In this document: in pieces, positions 1 to 12,699 of the stretch
How the letters are laid out: the number at the start of each line of letters is the position of its first letter
Position numbering within the stretch: position 1 is the stretch's first letter
Assembly (NCBI RefSeq): GCF_041146795.1
Contig: NC_135168.1
Span: forward strand, 14,002,131 to 14,066,130
Source: Maylandia zebra
Taxonomy: Eukaryota > Chordata > Actinopteri > Cichliformes > Cichlidae
Direction: 5' to 3'
DNA: 64,000 nt
Position numbers and translations under genes: made by a program
Notes under the pieces: generated by a model
Databases searched by the model: none
Told to the model about the DNA's origin: nothing
Seen by the model: only the letters and a program-made list of their open reading frames with translations

Positions 1-133
1 TAAATGATTCCTTGTAAACTTCTTCAGTCACAAACAAACAGGAAGTGATGTCACATGTGTTCCTGTCCACACAGCAGAATGAGTCTATTGCTGACAGTGA
101 TGTACAAACAGAGTGAGCATTTCTGAGGCCCAA

Positions 134-139
134 AATAAA
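134..139 (+). promoter_or_regulatory. Candidate polyadenylation signal of the upstream NLR gene
   Basis: AATAAA. The equivalent site in the right copy (57916-57921) lies about 280 nt after the NLR stop codon, so this one probably ends the neighbouring gene outside the window. Confidence 0.4.
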
Positions 140-280
140 CTGAGTAGTTCACTGAATGAACAATGGACTGTGAGCTCAGTTCCTTCATCATTAGTATGGA
201 TTATATATGTATATGTATTATATTAGTATCATATATATCAGGTGCTGCTGCTTTCAGTCATTGTGCAAATGTGCTGTTTG

Positions 281-390
281 TAAGCTTGTAAAGCTGCAGT
301 CAGCTGAGACTGAAGAAGTCACCTGATCAGTGAGCAAACGTTTCTGAAAACGTCCAGATGAACAGAATCAACCTTTTGGGATCAGCCAGC
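281..390 (+). mobile_element. Penelope-like terminal repeat relic with hammerhead-like core
   Basis: The segment is the same family as the reverse complement of 20011-20115. It has a CTGATCA core, then CAAACGTTT, a short loop, AAAACGTC and CCAGATGAACAG. CGTTT and AAAACG can pair as hammerhead helix III, followed by a GTC cleavage-type triplet. The core is degenerate (CTGATCA instead of CTGATGA), so catalytic activity is unlikely. The assignment rests on the linked GIY-YIG remnants at 20011-20560 and 63432-64000. Confidence 0.55.
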
Positions 391-3300
391 AATGCAGCAT
401 CATTGTTGTTCAGCTTCAGAGGTTTGCAGGAATGAACTGATGACCAGAAACAGCTGCAAAGTCCAAGAAAATACCAGCTGGAGTTCAGCTGCATTTGAAG
501 AAGTCAAAGAAAAGTAAGGATGGCAAAGGGCGACGTTTTCTTCCAAAGAGCTGCAAACATGGTCGACGCCTCATTAGAAGAATCATCTGGACATTTGTGA
601 GGAACTCTAACCAAGAAAGCAACGTCACACAGATCCAACAGACAGTTTCCATGACTGCAAGTGTTGAGTGGAAAAATGCTACATTGCATTATTGCATCCT
701 CTCACCACAGGAGGCGCTGTTGGCACCACTGATTGCTGATCAGCTGTTCTCTGATGATCTGATTGATACTGTGAATAACGGGACTCACTGAACTCTGTGA
801 CACAGTGAAGATTACAGAGTTTAACTTCACCCTTTAAGACTGACCACAGAACCAAGTCCGCCAGAGCTTTTGTTATATTTTTACATGCTGTGGAGCCATT
901 TGTGGGAGCATTTCAAGTTGCTATACATCAATACAACTGTTATAGCCCTAATTTTAATAATATGTGTGCATTAAGTCCATAGTAACTACATAAACTGCAA
1001 AAAAAACCTCTGCTCATCCATCTCTGTGTGTATCAGGATACATTTGGTTCATAATACACAGAAAAATCAGAGTTATTACCTGTAATAAATGTGAAAGATT
1101 CCTGCAGTGATAACCAGGCAGGACTGAAACACATCCAAGCTGTCACCACGGTAACAGCACCGCCCATCCACAGGTGAGGGGAGGAGCAAAAAGAGGGACT
1201 TTGACCATTTTATACTAAAAACACTCAACTAATGTTTCTAATATGAAACAAATAAGCCCACATTAATGTGAGCGTTTATTAAATAATAATAATGATGATT
1301 TCCTCCTGATCTCATTTCCACAGCAGAGAAAACTGTGGTGTATATTGAGGTGGAGGGTGTGGTCTGTGGCTCAGGTGTAGAGTGAGGGTGGGGTGCACCA
1401 CAGCAGCATGCTGGGACTGCTGAGGGTGGAGGAGGGAGTGATGATGACATCAGAGCTGCAGCACAGAGACCAGTGAACACACAGTCTGTTCATCTTTGCA
1501 TAGATACAATATACAGCACAATATTGAATGACAGACACGCTGTGGGAGCTTCCACAGATACACTGACGTCAGCATCCAGAGTCCTCCTGCTGCTCCCCCC
1601 TCAGAGCCCCGTGATCAGCACCAACACATTCAGTTAGATGACAGAGTCCAGCTGCAGCTAGAATCAGCTCCCCTCTGTGAACAACAGCACAGCGTCAGTG
1701 TTTCACACTCAGTGAAAGGAGGAAACAGCAGAAGAACACCATGTGTGCTACGTTTCCCAGGACACACTACAAACTGCACAAATACAGAGCAGCACGTGGA
1801 AGGACCTGGAGCTGCATTTACAGAGCTGCAGACAGCGTGATGTCCTGTATGGACAGGTGGAAGGAAGCAAGTCCTCAGCTGGAACACTCGTGTTTGTCCA
1901 CAGACAGGAAACACAGCAGGAAACTTCCTCACAGAAGTGCAGCTCATGGATAACACACTTCCTGTCAGTCAGAATGAGGCTGCAGCCAAACACAGAAAGG
2001 TGTTTTTGTCCAGATGAGCCCAGAGAAGAAACACGAGTGTTCACAGACATCAGAAGCTCAGAGAGGTGAAACATGAGGTTGGAGTCCTCGTCAGCATCCA
2101 GAAGAGCTGCTGTGAAACCCTGAGTACTCATGACAGACTCTGATGGCACAAACACATCATGATTCAAACAGAAAGACAAACATGGAGCTCCTGATCCTCC
2201 TGCATGAGAACAAGCTGACATGAGCGCTGTGTCTGAGAGTGTCTCCCTGTCACAGTGACAATAACACAGCTGCTGCTCACAGTCATTAAACTGACCTGAG
2301 GTCAGCTGTGCTCCTTACATATGAACCATGTGACCTCACATCAGTGCTGTGGATGACTGTAGTCATAGAAGAGTAGAGCTGTAGCAGGTGGTGTGAGGAG
2401 GAGGTGGTGTATTCTAGTTAACGCAGTACTGAAACACTCCAGCAGAGGGCGCTGTTAAGTCCTTATTGTAACACAGTTACTGTGTGCAGTTAGACTTCAT
2501 ACATAATCTGCACTTATTTCCATCAGACATGCTGTCAGGAAATGATTGGTTTCTATTGATTCTACTTCCTGTTGACTCGTTTGATGACAGTGAAACAATC
2601 ACAGCTGATTGTGTGATGATGTAAACTGTCACTGTTACATTCAGTGTGTGTGACATAATGTTAGTGCAGGCTGATAACAGCCTGGTTCTGTTAGAAACAC
2701 ATGAACGTGTCCATAGATCAGTGTGTGTTTAACATGAGAGCTTCAGCCCTGCTGATGTGTTAAATAAAGACATGCAGGAAAACTGATGAGACTCTGAAAT
2801 AACTCTTTATATTTATAATGTAACTCTGCATCAAAAGAACAACAAAGGATCCCAGACAGGTTTCTGTGAACAAAGACCATTCTGATGTTTCTGTGTTTCT
2901 AACACTTTGACATTATTAGTAAACAGACTGCAGTGAGCAGCATTTATAAAGAGCTTCTATATAAAGATATGACAGCTGTTTGACAAGTTTATCACTCTGT
3001 GTTTGGACCTGATCAGTCCAGCTGTTTACTTGAAACATGTTCATTTACCTGTTCTGTTATATTCATGTTCTTGTCTCTGTTGAAAACACATTTTAATGTC
3101 CCTCAGATTTTTCTCCCAGATGAATAAATATAAAAATGACACAAACTGACTGCAGCTACTTTTTGTCCTTTCTGTCAAAAACCTTCATGTGACTCATGAG
3201 AGACACGTTTCAGCTGTTTGTGACAGATCAGAGGCCAACAAGTCATTTATAACACTTTCCATCATTGTTTAAAGTTCTCAGTGTTTCTGTGTTGCTGCGT

Positions 3301-4645
3301 ATAGGATCTCCCAGCATCATCACTGTGCTGTCCAATCATTGTGTGCGAGGTTACCCTTATAGTGCGATGTGTGTTTGCACAAAGAGAAGCATGTGTGTCA
3401 AATATAAATAAGCACAGAACAGAAACAGCTGCTCGTTTCTTCTGTTTAGAGTCAAGTTAGTGTTTTGTGTCTTTGTTTGAGGCCTGATGTCGAGCAGAGG
3501 TGTGTGTAACTGCACTGCTCTGTTATATGTGTGAAGTGTGTGCTTCTCTTCAGCATCATCTTTGTCACTGCTGATTCCTTTGTGTCATCATGTGTTGAGA
3601 AGAGAGAACAGTTATAACGGAGGAGCAAAAGGAAGCCCTGAAATCTGCATCAACAAGGAAGTGTTGGCTCACCAGTGATCCCAGCAGAGCCACTGGTTTG
3701 GCTCCAGTTGTTCTAGATTCAATGATGTTGTTGCTACAGATACATGTCAGCATCTTTATTGAATTTAATATGAAGCAGAAATGGTGTCATTAGGAGAAGA
3801 AGAGGAGAACAAGTCCGGCGAGGAGGCAGCAGCTCTTAAAGATGAAACAGCAGCTCAGCCCTGAGCTCAGAGAGCTGCACATGAAAAAGCTCCTCAAGCA
3901 GATCCTGTCAGAGGTTTGTCATCAACAGGAGGAACTGTTCACATCATAGGATGAAGATGCTGTCAGCTGGATGAAGAAGGTTATTTAATGCAAACGTTCA
4001 CACTGAAGTCAAATTGTTGTCGTGTTGAACAGATTCATGTACTGATCGTCTCCAGAATGTTAGAAGAGCTTCAATGAATCATTAGAAACAACTTACAGCT
4101 GCACAGCTGTGTCAAACACATCTGTGTGTCATTGTGGGATTGTTGTGTTTCTACATGTGACACACGTCTAAAACATGCACACAATCTGAACACAAACAGG
4201 GACTCATGTGTTCCCACAGCCAGATGCTGAGAGCCATTTCCTTGTAGTCCTGTGTCTACATACATGAACCATTAGATGTTATTGGAATGATTGTCAGCTC
4301 TGATAGTTTCATGTGTGTTTAGCTGGACGCTGTTTGATCCTCGACATGTTTAAAGGTGTCCAGTCCTGAGACACTGGGGCTGGAAACAGCTGTGATGTCA
4401 TTGGACTGTCACACAGACAGAAGTGCATGAAGTGAGCAGCCGAGGAGCCGCTGATGTTTTGGATTCAACAGCATTTGAAAGGTCGACACAGACACATTTG
4501 CACACAGAAAGCTGAATCTGTCATATGCCACAGTGAACTCACTGTTCAGTGTTTTTCAGGAAGCTTCTTAACTGCCTCTGCTGCCAAACAAGCAGCTGAT
4601 GTCCTTGAGAAGAAGCTGAAGAAGTCTTCAACAACAAATACAGGA

Positions 4646-7235
4646 AGTGGACTTTCAAATACTAGATTCACTTTAGACTCACAGAGAAATGACTCAACCA
4701 GCTGTGTTTGACTATATGAAAGGTCAGTGTGTGTCTGCACACAGACTGTTGTGTTGGACTGTTATTCAGTTGTCTGCTGAATGTTTTCAAATGTCTGCAT
4801 CTCAGCTGTGATGAGGCTGGGGGTCATGGGAGGCCACCGTAGCAGCCTCTTCAACATCATGACATCATCATAAATGCTGCTGGACTGTCTGATGGGCTGA
4901 CGGTGAAAAAGCCGTCGGGAAGGAAACAGAAGACATTTCAGAGGCTGCAGCAGATTTCTTTGATTCGGGGCCTTTTTCAGCTTTATTGGACAGAGCAGTG
5001 AAGATAAGTGACAGCAAAGCAGAGAGAAAGGGGGCGTGGCCCGGGTCAAAGCCAGGCCAGCTGCTCTCCACCTCGTGGCACATGGTCACCTGCTCATCCT
5101 AGTGAGCTCCACCAGCAGCCCTTTCACACACTTTACACTGTCAAACACTGTGTGTGGACCTCAGCTAACAACAGGCTACATTTAAGTCTGGACTACATGC
5201 TTTTATATTGTTTTTATTCCATCAGCAGCTCAACATCATGAGCAGCTTTGACATAAAGACATCAAACTCAAGCTGACTTTAAACTACTTTTAATACAGGG
5301 GCTCAAAAACAACAACATCTTTATTATATATCAGGACACAAAGTCATTTCATCTCAAAGGGAAACAGCTTTATTTGGAATAACCAGCACTATCAACTGGT
5401 TTGGGATCTCCACCAGTTTCATGTCTTTGCAGCTTCTCCAACAAAGTTCCTGTAAAATCAGCATGTTTGTCTTTATTGGTTTGATAGTGATTGATTATTC
5501 AGTCCCAATCTGCTGTCATCTAAAGAACAAAATGATGTTTCTATGAGTCACAAAGCTCCAGATGTTGTCGGCTTCACAAAGAAAACAAAGAACTTAAACA
5601 CAAAGTGTTTGGAGCCAAAATGTTCCCAAGCTGCTCTTTTTGAAATGGCAGAGGTACAGTGGTGTCTAACAGCACACTGTGGAAGGCAAACATGTTATTG
5701 TTGGATGAAACTTCATGAATCCTTTGTAGATTTGAGCTGTTGGAGCCTTTCTTTTCTCTTCAGGTGTACAGATGCTGAGGAGGCAGGTGAAGCAGGTGGA
5801 GCTGTTGTGATGCTGGCAGAGGGTGTGTCTTAGTAACTCTGTGAGGCAGAACTGGATCCAACATTGTGGATGTGTTGATGTTGGAGCCATTAAGAGTCTC
5901 TGGCCACACTGTAGGATTTCCCTTTGATCCACTGTGGGGGCATTTTGGAGTCTGTCAGTGAAACTCTTCATGTTTGTGTTTGACTCCAGTTTATAGAAAC
6001 AGAGAAATGTGTCATGCTTTTGTTCGGCCTCCACAAATACACACATTTGTTCATTGGTTGGACTTTTTGGAAGGAGACACATTGAAAGCCATGTTAATAA
6101 GATCTTGTTGTTTCCTGTGGATCCGACACAGAGAGTGGACTTCAGACAGAAAGCGTGGAAGAGATTTTAGAGGCCGTGTGTGGCAACAGGAAGTTTCTGT
6201 GTGTTTGCTGATCTTACATGTGGAAAACAACACGTGATGTTTGTGAAGTTCTACAATGATCATTGTTCTCACAGCATTTTGAGTGGGAACAGTTCAAACT
6301 GGGAGTAGTGGGAGTTATTTACTGATTGAAACAAGCTGAATGTTTCTGTGACGATGAAGATCAGCAGCTCAGCTGATCAATGAACTGACATCTATCAGTC
6401 GTTTCATGAGATGAAGTCATCAGCAGACATTTGTTCTGACTGTGTGATGAATGTCAGAACGTCAGGGCTCTGCTTTAGTCACTGCTTGATGATCATTGGC
6501 TCATTGTTGAATCCAGGGCCCAGTCTGACCTCTGACCTTTGCTGCAGGTCTTCTGTGTTATCTCCACTTTCATGTCTGATCTTCTGCTGTATCGTCCAAA
6601 ATAAACATCTGGATCATTTCCAACACTTCAGCAGATCTTTAGTTTGGGCAGTGCAGCACAGAATAACACATATTGTACTATACTGCCCACTTCCTGATCT
6701 TATTGGATCTGTGTGTGAGGTTGGTGAAGGAAACACATGTTTACTGAGTGAGTCGCTGCCATTAGGAACTAGTTTTTATATCACAGCCTGGAAATCACAC
6801 AGGACCATTTCTGCAAGTGAAAAGTCGTCATTGGAGGAAAATGATTGTGTAGTTTGTGCGACTGAAGAATTGTCCCAACTACATGTGCTGCTGACCCTTG
6901 ACCTTTTCTTTAGGTGCACAGAGGAGTCTGTGGGAACATCCAGAACTGAGGCATCTTGTGTACAAACGTGTTCAGACCAGATGTCAAATGATGTCAGATG
7001 TCATCCGTGAATGGATGCAACTGTGGATCGTTCCAATAAAATGAGGCAGTTTTGTAAGTACAAGCCCACTACAACCCATCATCAACATTTTAAATTACAT
7101 TATACATCTTCACTGATATAAAGCACCACTATTTTAACCTGATTCACTTTTTCCACCCTAACAGTTCATTCCTCAAATCAAACAAGATATTTGACCCTAA
7201 AAAAATGCATCAACAAATAATTTTGTAATAAAATA
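4646..7235. other. Intergenic, no recognisable gene
   Basis: Unique DNA after the duplication breakpoint. Several open frames exist (the longest is at 6411-7010, plus strand), but none has a recognisable domain, a coding-like composition or a supporting exon structure. Two pyrimidine-rich acceptor-like sites (near 5760 and 6913) precede similar GTGYACAGA starts, which suggests a small internal duplication rather than exons. Confidence 0.5.
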
Positions 7236-7241
7236 TTTATT
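7236..7241 (-). promoter_or_regulatory. Candidate polyadenylation signal for the 7277-7794 gene
   Basis: AATAAA on the minus strand (tttatt on plus), 36 nt beyond the TAA stop of the possible terminal exon 7475-7277. Confidence 0.35.
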
Positions 7242-7276
7242 CTTCAACTTTTACAAGTGAAATCAAACAAGTGTGT

Positions 7277-7794
7277 TTAAGAGTGAAACCAGAGTGGAAG
7301 CTGCTCATATAGAGTCCAACCCAGGCTAAAGTAAGCTGAGTAGAGCAGCACCATCAAAGTGTCGGCTCTCTGAACACGGTGCAAGATCGCCATCTGCAGG
7401 ACAAAACTAGTTTTTCTCGCCCTCCTCGTCAACATCAAGATGATGTCATCGTACAGCAACTGATTCCCTGTCCGTCTGGAACAAAGCATTTACATTAAAA
7501 AGACATTTACAGAAAATACAAACACCAACAACACATCTCATCATCACATGATATTTTATTATTTATTATATTATATATTTTTATTGTACCATCAACATCA
7601 ACAAATACCAGCATATTTTCTTTGAGATTGAGTAGAGTGGACCTTTCCCTTGGTTCACTTCCTGCTCGCAGCATCAGCTGACCTCTGACTTCCTGGTTAA
7701 GGTCTCTCAGCGTTGACTGGAATATCAAATCGGACTCACACCATGTTCTTGTAATGTGGTCATGTCTGTCAGCTGTTTGAAGAGCATCTCTGGC
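7277..7794 (-). CDS. Possible 3' end of a minus-strand gene, three phase-matched exons
   Basis: Three minus-strand blocks have consistent splicing: 7794-7740 (acceptor with a long pyrimidine tract ending TTTAG, donor GTGAGT), 7716-7643 (acceptor ATTCCAG, donor GTCCAC) and 7475-7277 (acceptor GTTCCAG, TAA stop). Their phases fit (1+54, 72+2, 1+198 nt) and an AATAAA follows the stop by 36 nt. The joined peptide is about 108 residues, beginning near PEMLFKQLTDM and ending LPLWFHS; it has no domain that I recognise. I found no exon upstream. It could be the end of a real gene, a decayed fragment or chance. No function is proposed. Confidence 0.33.
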
Positions 7795-9652
7795 CTAAAC
7801 ACAATAGGAAGAACAACAACACGGCAAAAAAAACCAACACATTTCCATATTAGATGAAGGGCACCGTAACTGGAAATGGTAACATTCATCTGATGCTGCT
7901 TTGGATTTATCTTCTGTTTTAGATCAACTTTGATCACTTCGAGCCATCTTAAGTCCGTTTGTTCTTCTCACTCACTAACGTCTCGTATGATTTCAGATCC
8001 CTGCTGTTCCCCAGCTGCCCTGTAGGTGGCCTCAGTGTGTCTCACACCATTTACAGATGATTACAGGTCGTTTACAGTTCAAACAGGTCCAACATAAGAA
8101 ATATGCAGAAAATATCCTGCTATAACAGTTTGGGTCAAAGTGCAGATGTTCCAGATGTTCTGAGTCTGTCTGTGTTTCATGTTAACATGTAGATGTTGGA
8201 CCAAAGTGAAGCTTTTTGATGTGACAGCAGGAATGTGAAGTGTAACTCTGAGCTGTAGGAAATGAAACTAAACGGACTTTTTCTCCTTTATTTATAGGAA
8301 AGTGTAGGAGAGCAACAGATGAACAAGCGTTACTGTAACAGGAAACATCAGAGGACCTTTATGTTCATCATCATCACTGTTTCCTTGTTCTGTCACAAAC
8401 ACACACTTCCTGCTCTCTCTCTGATGGATCTGATTGGCTGTTTCATTCACAGGAGGTCAGGGCGTCACACAAACAGCTTTAACTGCACAACGACACACTT
8501 TAAATCATCTGCAGACAAACCTGTGTGTTTGATTTATGAAGAAATAATAAAGACGTGTGTACAGCTGTCCATGAAGCAGCTTCTCACACAAACTCTGACA
8601 CTTCAGCCACTTTAATTCCTGCAAAGCTGCGTAATAAAGAGCTGTGACTGCTATGAGCTGCTGATGATGATGACTGCATGAAGCTCTCAGCTGAAGCTTC
8701 TTTCATTTATTTTAATGTTAATGTCGCCTTTTTAAGTCTGTGTGAGGATTTTAATGACACACATTAAAGGAGCTTCTTTGATTAAAACCAAATTCATGTT
8801 GATTTTCAGCCTGAAATGATAAAAACTTTAATAATTCTGTTTATAATCATCAACCTGGAGACTAATGAAAAGTATAATAGTGAAAAAAAGCCTTTATTAT
8901 TTGAGTAATGCCTGAATCTGCTCAGAGACAACACAGAGGTGTTGATGACAGTTTGACATTAACTGAATTAAAAACAAAGTGCTCTTATTGAGTGAAGAGT
9001 TTCAGAGCAGAGAGTTTTGGCTCACAGCTTTTAGCGTCTACACAAAGAGACGATTACGCACTTGATCTGAGAACATCTCCACCTCCTACAAACAAACTCT
9101 CCTACGAGCAGCTGTCACAACCACAACAGGCAGAAGACTGGATCCTGCTGCAGGTTAATGATTGATCTAAAGGCAGCTGACCTTTGAGCAGGAACTTGTG
9201 AGTCTTTTATTGTGTTTAATGCTCACAGTGCTGAAGCCTGCAGACACACCCACATCATATTATTTGTTCTCAGGGTTGTTCGGCGTGGTGGAGTGGGAAC
9301 AGAAACTTTCTGCAGGTTAATTATTGATCAAACTAAAGTCATATTAAGGAGCTACTGGCACGGAGTCAGAGCAGAGCTCAGAAATCTGAAATATATCAAA
9401 GTATATTAAAGTTAGAGTTTAGAGAACACTGTTTGGTTAGCTGCCTCAAAGGCAGATGACTCTCAATATCACAAGATCAGGTGAAATTTCAGACCAAGGG
9501 AAAATCACTGGGATTATCTGTGAAGAGGCAGAAAAGCATAGACCTCGTCTACCTTATAGACATTTTGAAAAGGTAAGAGTGAATCTGTCTTCATTCATCT
9601 ACATGGAAACATAAAACCAAAAAACAAACCACTACAACAAAATCACACCCAG
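7795..9652. other. Intergenic, nothing recognised
   Basis: AT-rich sequence without convincing exons, TIRs or repeats. A short block around 9171-9250 resembles the repeated upstream motif found at 10985-11200. Confidence 0.5.
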
Positions 9653-10857
9653 TAGGGCTGGGCGATATAAACAATAAACGACAGAATCGATTAAATTTGG
9701 TCAACGATAGAGATTTTGACTATACCGCTCTATCGCGACAGCGCATGTGATGATGTCATCAAACTGCACCTGTTTTGGTCGAAAGCATCGCAGTGGTTAA
9801 AACCATTATCCTCTGCAATTATGCTGGGTGACAGTCACAGCAAAGAGATGAAGCACTTTTGAAACGCGGGGAAAGCCAAAAACTGCGCTTCCTCCACTTC
9901 CGTAACATTGATTCAATAATGTTGAATTCTCTGCAGCTGCTCTATTCCCATGTTGTGGCAGTATATTAATAACTAGCCTCGTGTTGTGGATGAATGATCT
10001 CAGTTGTTCTCGTGACTGAAGTTTGGCCCGTGTACAGCATCCTGCTATGCGACTGCATTTGTCCCTGACCACCAGAATCACTCACGTTAACTTTTATCGA
10101 GTGGAAAAAGAGTTGGGGTTCATCCTCCAGCTTCACTGTGCTAATGTTATGCTAACATAGCTGTGTCGCTAGCAATCACGTAGCACAACATTATATACCA
10201 GGTAGTCCAACTTCAGTAACCCTGCAAACGCCACTGCTGTTTAGTTTTCTGTCTTCATTTATGTTGGAAGTGATAGCAGAGCTGTTTGAATTAGTTTCAA
10301 AAATCTCAGTCAGAACATGGTATGAAATGTTTAGGTGTAAACTAGCGCGCTAACTTCCTGTTAACTTCTAACTCCGTTAAATTTAATAAATTCTGTTTTC
10401 ATGGATATTAAACTTAATTGTTACATCTGCTAAAGCAGCAACGCTGATGATTTTATTAAAGATGAAAGAATTTAGACCGTTTTTAACTCTCAGTGTTTGT
10501 TTGACTTTGGGACCTGAAGCGGACGGAGTTTTGGACCCAGATTACTCCGTGAAGCTCCTCACTACGGCAGCCGTAATGCTCTGACGATCCATCAAGCAGT
10601 GCGGCTTACCAAAGTTGTGCTAAAACATTTTTAACAGATTTCTGCAGCCAAAATCGGTTCGAGGTCACGAAGCACAACCAGAATTCATACATAAGGCACA
10701 CTCTTGATTTTTGAGAAAATTAAAGGATTGTAAGTCTGCCTTATAGTGTGGAAAATACGTTATACAGAAGAAAAGAATATATCGCGATATATATCGTTAC
10801 CGCACATGCTTCAAATTATACCGCGATATGGATTTTAGGCCATATTGCCCAGCCCTA
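9653..10857. mobile_element. Non-autonomous DNA transposon with TAGGGCTGGGC TIRs
   Basis: The left end reads TAGGGCTGGGCGATAT and the right end is its near-perfect inverse (ATATTGCCCAGCCCTA). The flanking 8-mers ACACCCAG and ACTCCCAA match at six of eight positions, which fits a decayed hAT-type target duplication. The 1205-bp interior has no transposase frame; a 91-codon minus-strand frame looks spurious. The sequence near the right end (ATATCGCGATATATATCG) is palindromic. Family is inferred from TIR style and duplication length only. Confidence 0.65.
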
Positions 10858-10984
10858 ACTCCCAATTTATTTACAACATTTGAAACATACAGTGTAGCTC
10901 CGTCAAAACACTCCAAGGCCAAGTGAAAGTGCTGAGAGGGAAAAGATCATGATTAATGATTTATTTAAACTCATAACTGGGTGC

Positions 10985-11235
10985 AGCAGCTGAGCTTTGA
11001 CCTGTGAGCTGCAGCTTAAGCTTCTTTTATGGTTCAGTGTTTAATGTGTAAACTGTTTATCACTGCAGAGACGCCTACAGGCTATCTACTGTTCAAAAGT
11101 GAATTGTTATACACAGTGCAGCAGCTGACCGTTGACCTGTGAGCTTCAGCCTCTTTGCTGGTGTGAAGTGTTTAATGTGACGCAGCCTGCAGACACAGAC
11201 GACTGCTGACGGAGAAGAAGCAGAGGATTTTCTCT
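10985..11235 (+). promoter_or_regulatory. Repeated upstream module and likely start region of the NLR leader exon
   Basis: Two imperfect tandem copies of a module (GCAGCTGA...TTGACCTGTGAGC, then CTTTT..TGGT and GTGTTTAATGTG) lie at about 10985-11070 and 11120-11200. A weaker third copy is at 9171-9250. The sequence then runs into the purine-rich leader-like DNA interrupted by the hAT element at 11244. No clear TATA box is visible. A promoter role is inferred from position alone. Confidence 0.3.
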
Positions 11236-11243
11236 GTTTCTAC

Positions 11244-12631
11244 TAGAGATGGCACGATACCACTTTTTTATGTCCGATACCGATACCGATATCATAAATT
11301 TGGATATCTGCCGATACCGATATGAATCCGATATAGTGTTTTTTAATCAACAAAACTGTTTTTTTAAATATCTTGCTGCATTTTGTATAAGTTCATACTC
11401 AAGTTTAAAACAACAACTACACTAAAGCTATTCTGTTATACCTGTATGCAAAAAAAAAAATTTCATAGTTCAGCAATACTGATCAATCTAATAAACTTAG
11501 ACCTACACCATCCTCCCTATTCTGGTATTTTAAAGAGTACTTAGCATAAATATTAAGCAGCCTAACTAATAGGGTTCCAACTCCCAGCAACAACAAAAAT
11601 AAATAAATAAAAAATAGGGAACCAACCCTCACGCTCCACCTCATGATGCTTAATCGACGTAACCAACCTTAATTTGATGCAGTGTGAAAAAAAAATGCAC
11701 AGAAATCAATTATTTTTCAAGAAATATTAAATAGATTCAACATCTTTCTTCAACAAAATTGCAGACTGCACAGATGGTACCTTCCCAAAGGAAAAAGTAC
11801 TATAGCTTACTAGGGTATATATATTAGACTTAATAGTTACTATATACAGTAATGGACTTCTATTTATTTTGCATCAAATTAAAACTTTGGGTGTCAGATA
11901 ATTATTTATTAAAAGCTAGACATTTTAAATGAGAATAAGAAAGAAAAGTATGTCTTTGTGCCCCCTTTTCCCTGTTAATGCCCTATCAGCCCCCCTGGCT
12001 AAACTTTGCTAGATCCGCCCCTGCACAGTTACCAGCGTCAGCTACGTAGAAAAAGATCCTCGAGTAGAAAGTAATAATAAATAAATTCTAACAACAGCTG
12101 ATCAAGCTTAAACATGCTGCTGTTGTTCAGCCGCTGGTTTCCTCTTTCTGGTGCAAAGTGGGCCAAAAACAAACCAGAGAGACGGACTCGCGACAGAAAA
12201 GCCGATCAGCTGATCGTTAAGCAGTTTCATGATTGAAGTAGCAGCAAGAAGAGGCAGTCGCTCCATATATCGTTTGTTAAGCTTAATGCAGGAATGCTTT
12301 ACAAACATTCAGAGATGGACTTACACACTTGCTTTACTTCTCTCGGGATAACTTTGTCGGAGATGAAATGCCGGGTTGCTAGCGAAGCTCCACATGCTAT
12401 CCAGACCACCAACAGGTCCCGCATGCCACAGCCGCTCTATCACGTGATGCATACTGCTCCGACGTGCTAACGTTCTGAGGCGAGTTACGGCGTGTTGCAA
12501 GTTTTGTGAGGTGCTTTCGTGATATTTAATGGATCGGATTACATTTTTTATTTTTCTCCGATATCCGATCCAGTAATTTAGGTCAGTATCGGACCGATAC
12601 CGATACGTAATATCGGATCGGTCCATCTCTA
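11244..12631. mobile_element. 1388-bp hAT element, copy 1, in the NLR leader exon
   Basis: The ends are TAGAGATGG and CCATCTCTA, flanked by a perfect 8-bp target duplication GTTTCTAC (11236-11243 and 12632-12639), which is diagnostic for hAT. Copy 2 at 21172-22559 has the same length and nearly the same sequence, but is inverted. Subterminal ends are rich in CCGATA/TATCGG repeats, as in transposase-binding regions. It encodes no transposase: its 101- and 66-codon frames run through terminal and internal non-coding sequence. The near identity of the copies implies very recent movement driven in trans. Confidence 0.95.
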
Positions 12632-12639
12632 GTTTCTAC

Positions 12640-12699
12640 ACAGACCTGGTCCAGACAGCAGAGAGCTGCAGAGTGAAGACGTTCATTGGAAGAAGCTGA
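12640..12699 (+). other. 3' part of NLR leader (5' UTR) exon
   Basis: Purine-rich sequence from the target duplication to GAAGAAGCTGA, followed by a consensus donor GTAAGT at 12700. The upstream half of the exon is probably the GAGAAGAAGCAGAGG sequence before 11236, so the hAT insertion splits the leader exon. It is joined to the exon starting at 15780. Its identification relies on its position and the consensus donor. Confidence 0.5.

Larger units (their letters stand above)
1..4645. repeat. Left copy of a 4.65-kb direct segmental duplication
   Basis: This stretch matches 57777-62427 almost base for base, at an offset of 57776 that becomes 57782 after a 6-bp indel near position 24. I noticed only about five single-base differences, for example at 1866, 2540 and 4150. 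In the right copy the repeat begins about 140 bp after the PRY-SPRY stop codon of an NLR gene, so the left copy is inferred to lie behind the last exon of another NLR gene just outside the window. No convincing coding exon is visible inside it. It holds a polyadenylation signal and a Penelope terminal-repeat relic. The match ends at 4645, where the right copy runs into a truncated Tc1 element. Confidence 0.95.

Noticed and set aside
495-791. 98-codon basic open frame, also at 58277-58573
   Set aside because: It begins at a TTG, not an ATG, has no splice context or domain, and is conserved only because it sits in the recent duplication.
1630-2221. Overlapping frames on both strands (up to 157 codons) in the duplicated 3' region
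   Set aside because: Frames overlap on both strands with low-complexity Cys/Ser-rich products; no domain or exon structure.
3781-3949. Charged coding-like stretch (MVSLGEEEENKSG, then in another frame MKKLLKQILSEVCHQQ)
   Set aside because: Needs a frameshift within 80 bp, ends at nearby stops, and no family is recognisable. At best a decayed exon.
6411-7010. 199-codon plus-strand frame
   Set aside because: No domain; composition resembles intergenic DNA; acceptor-like sites inside it suggest chance.
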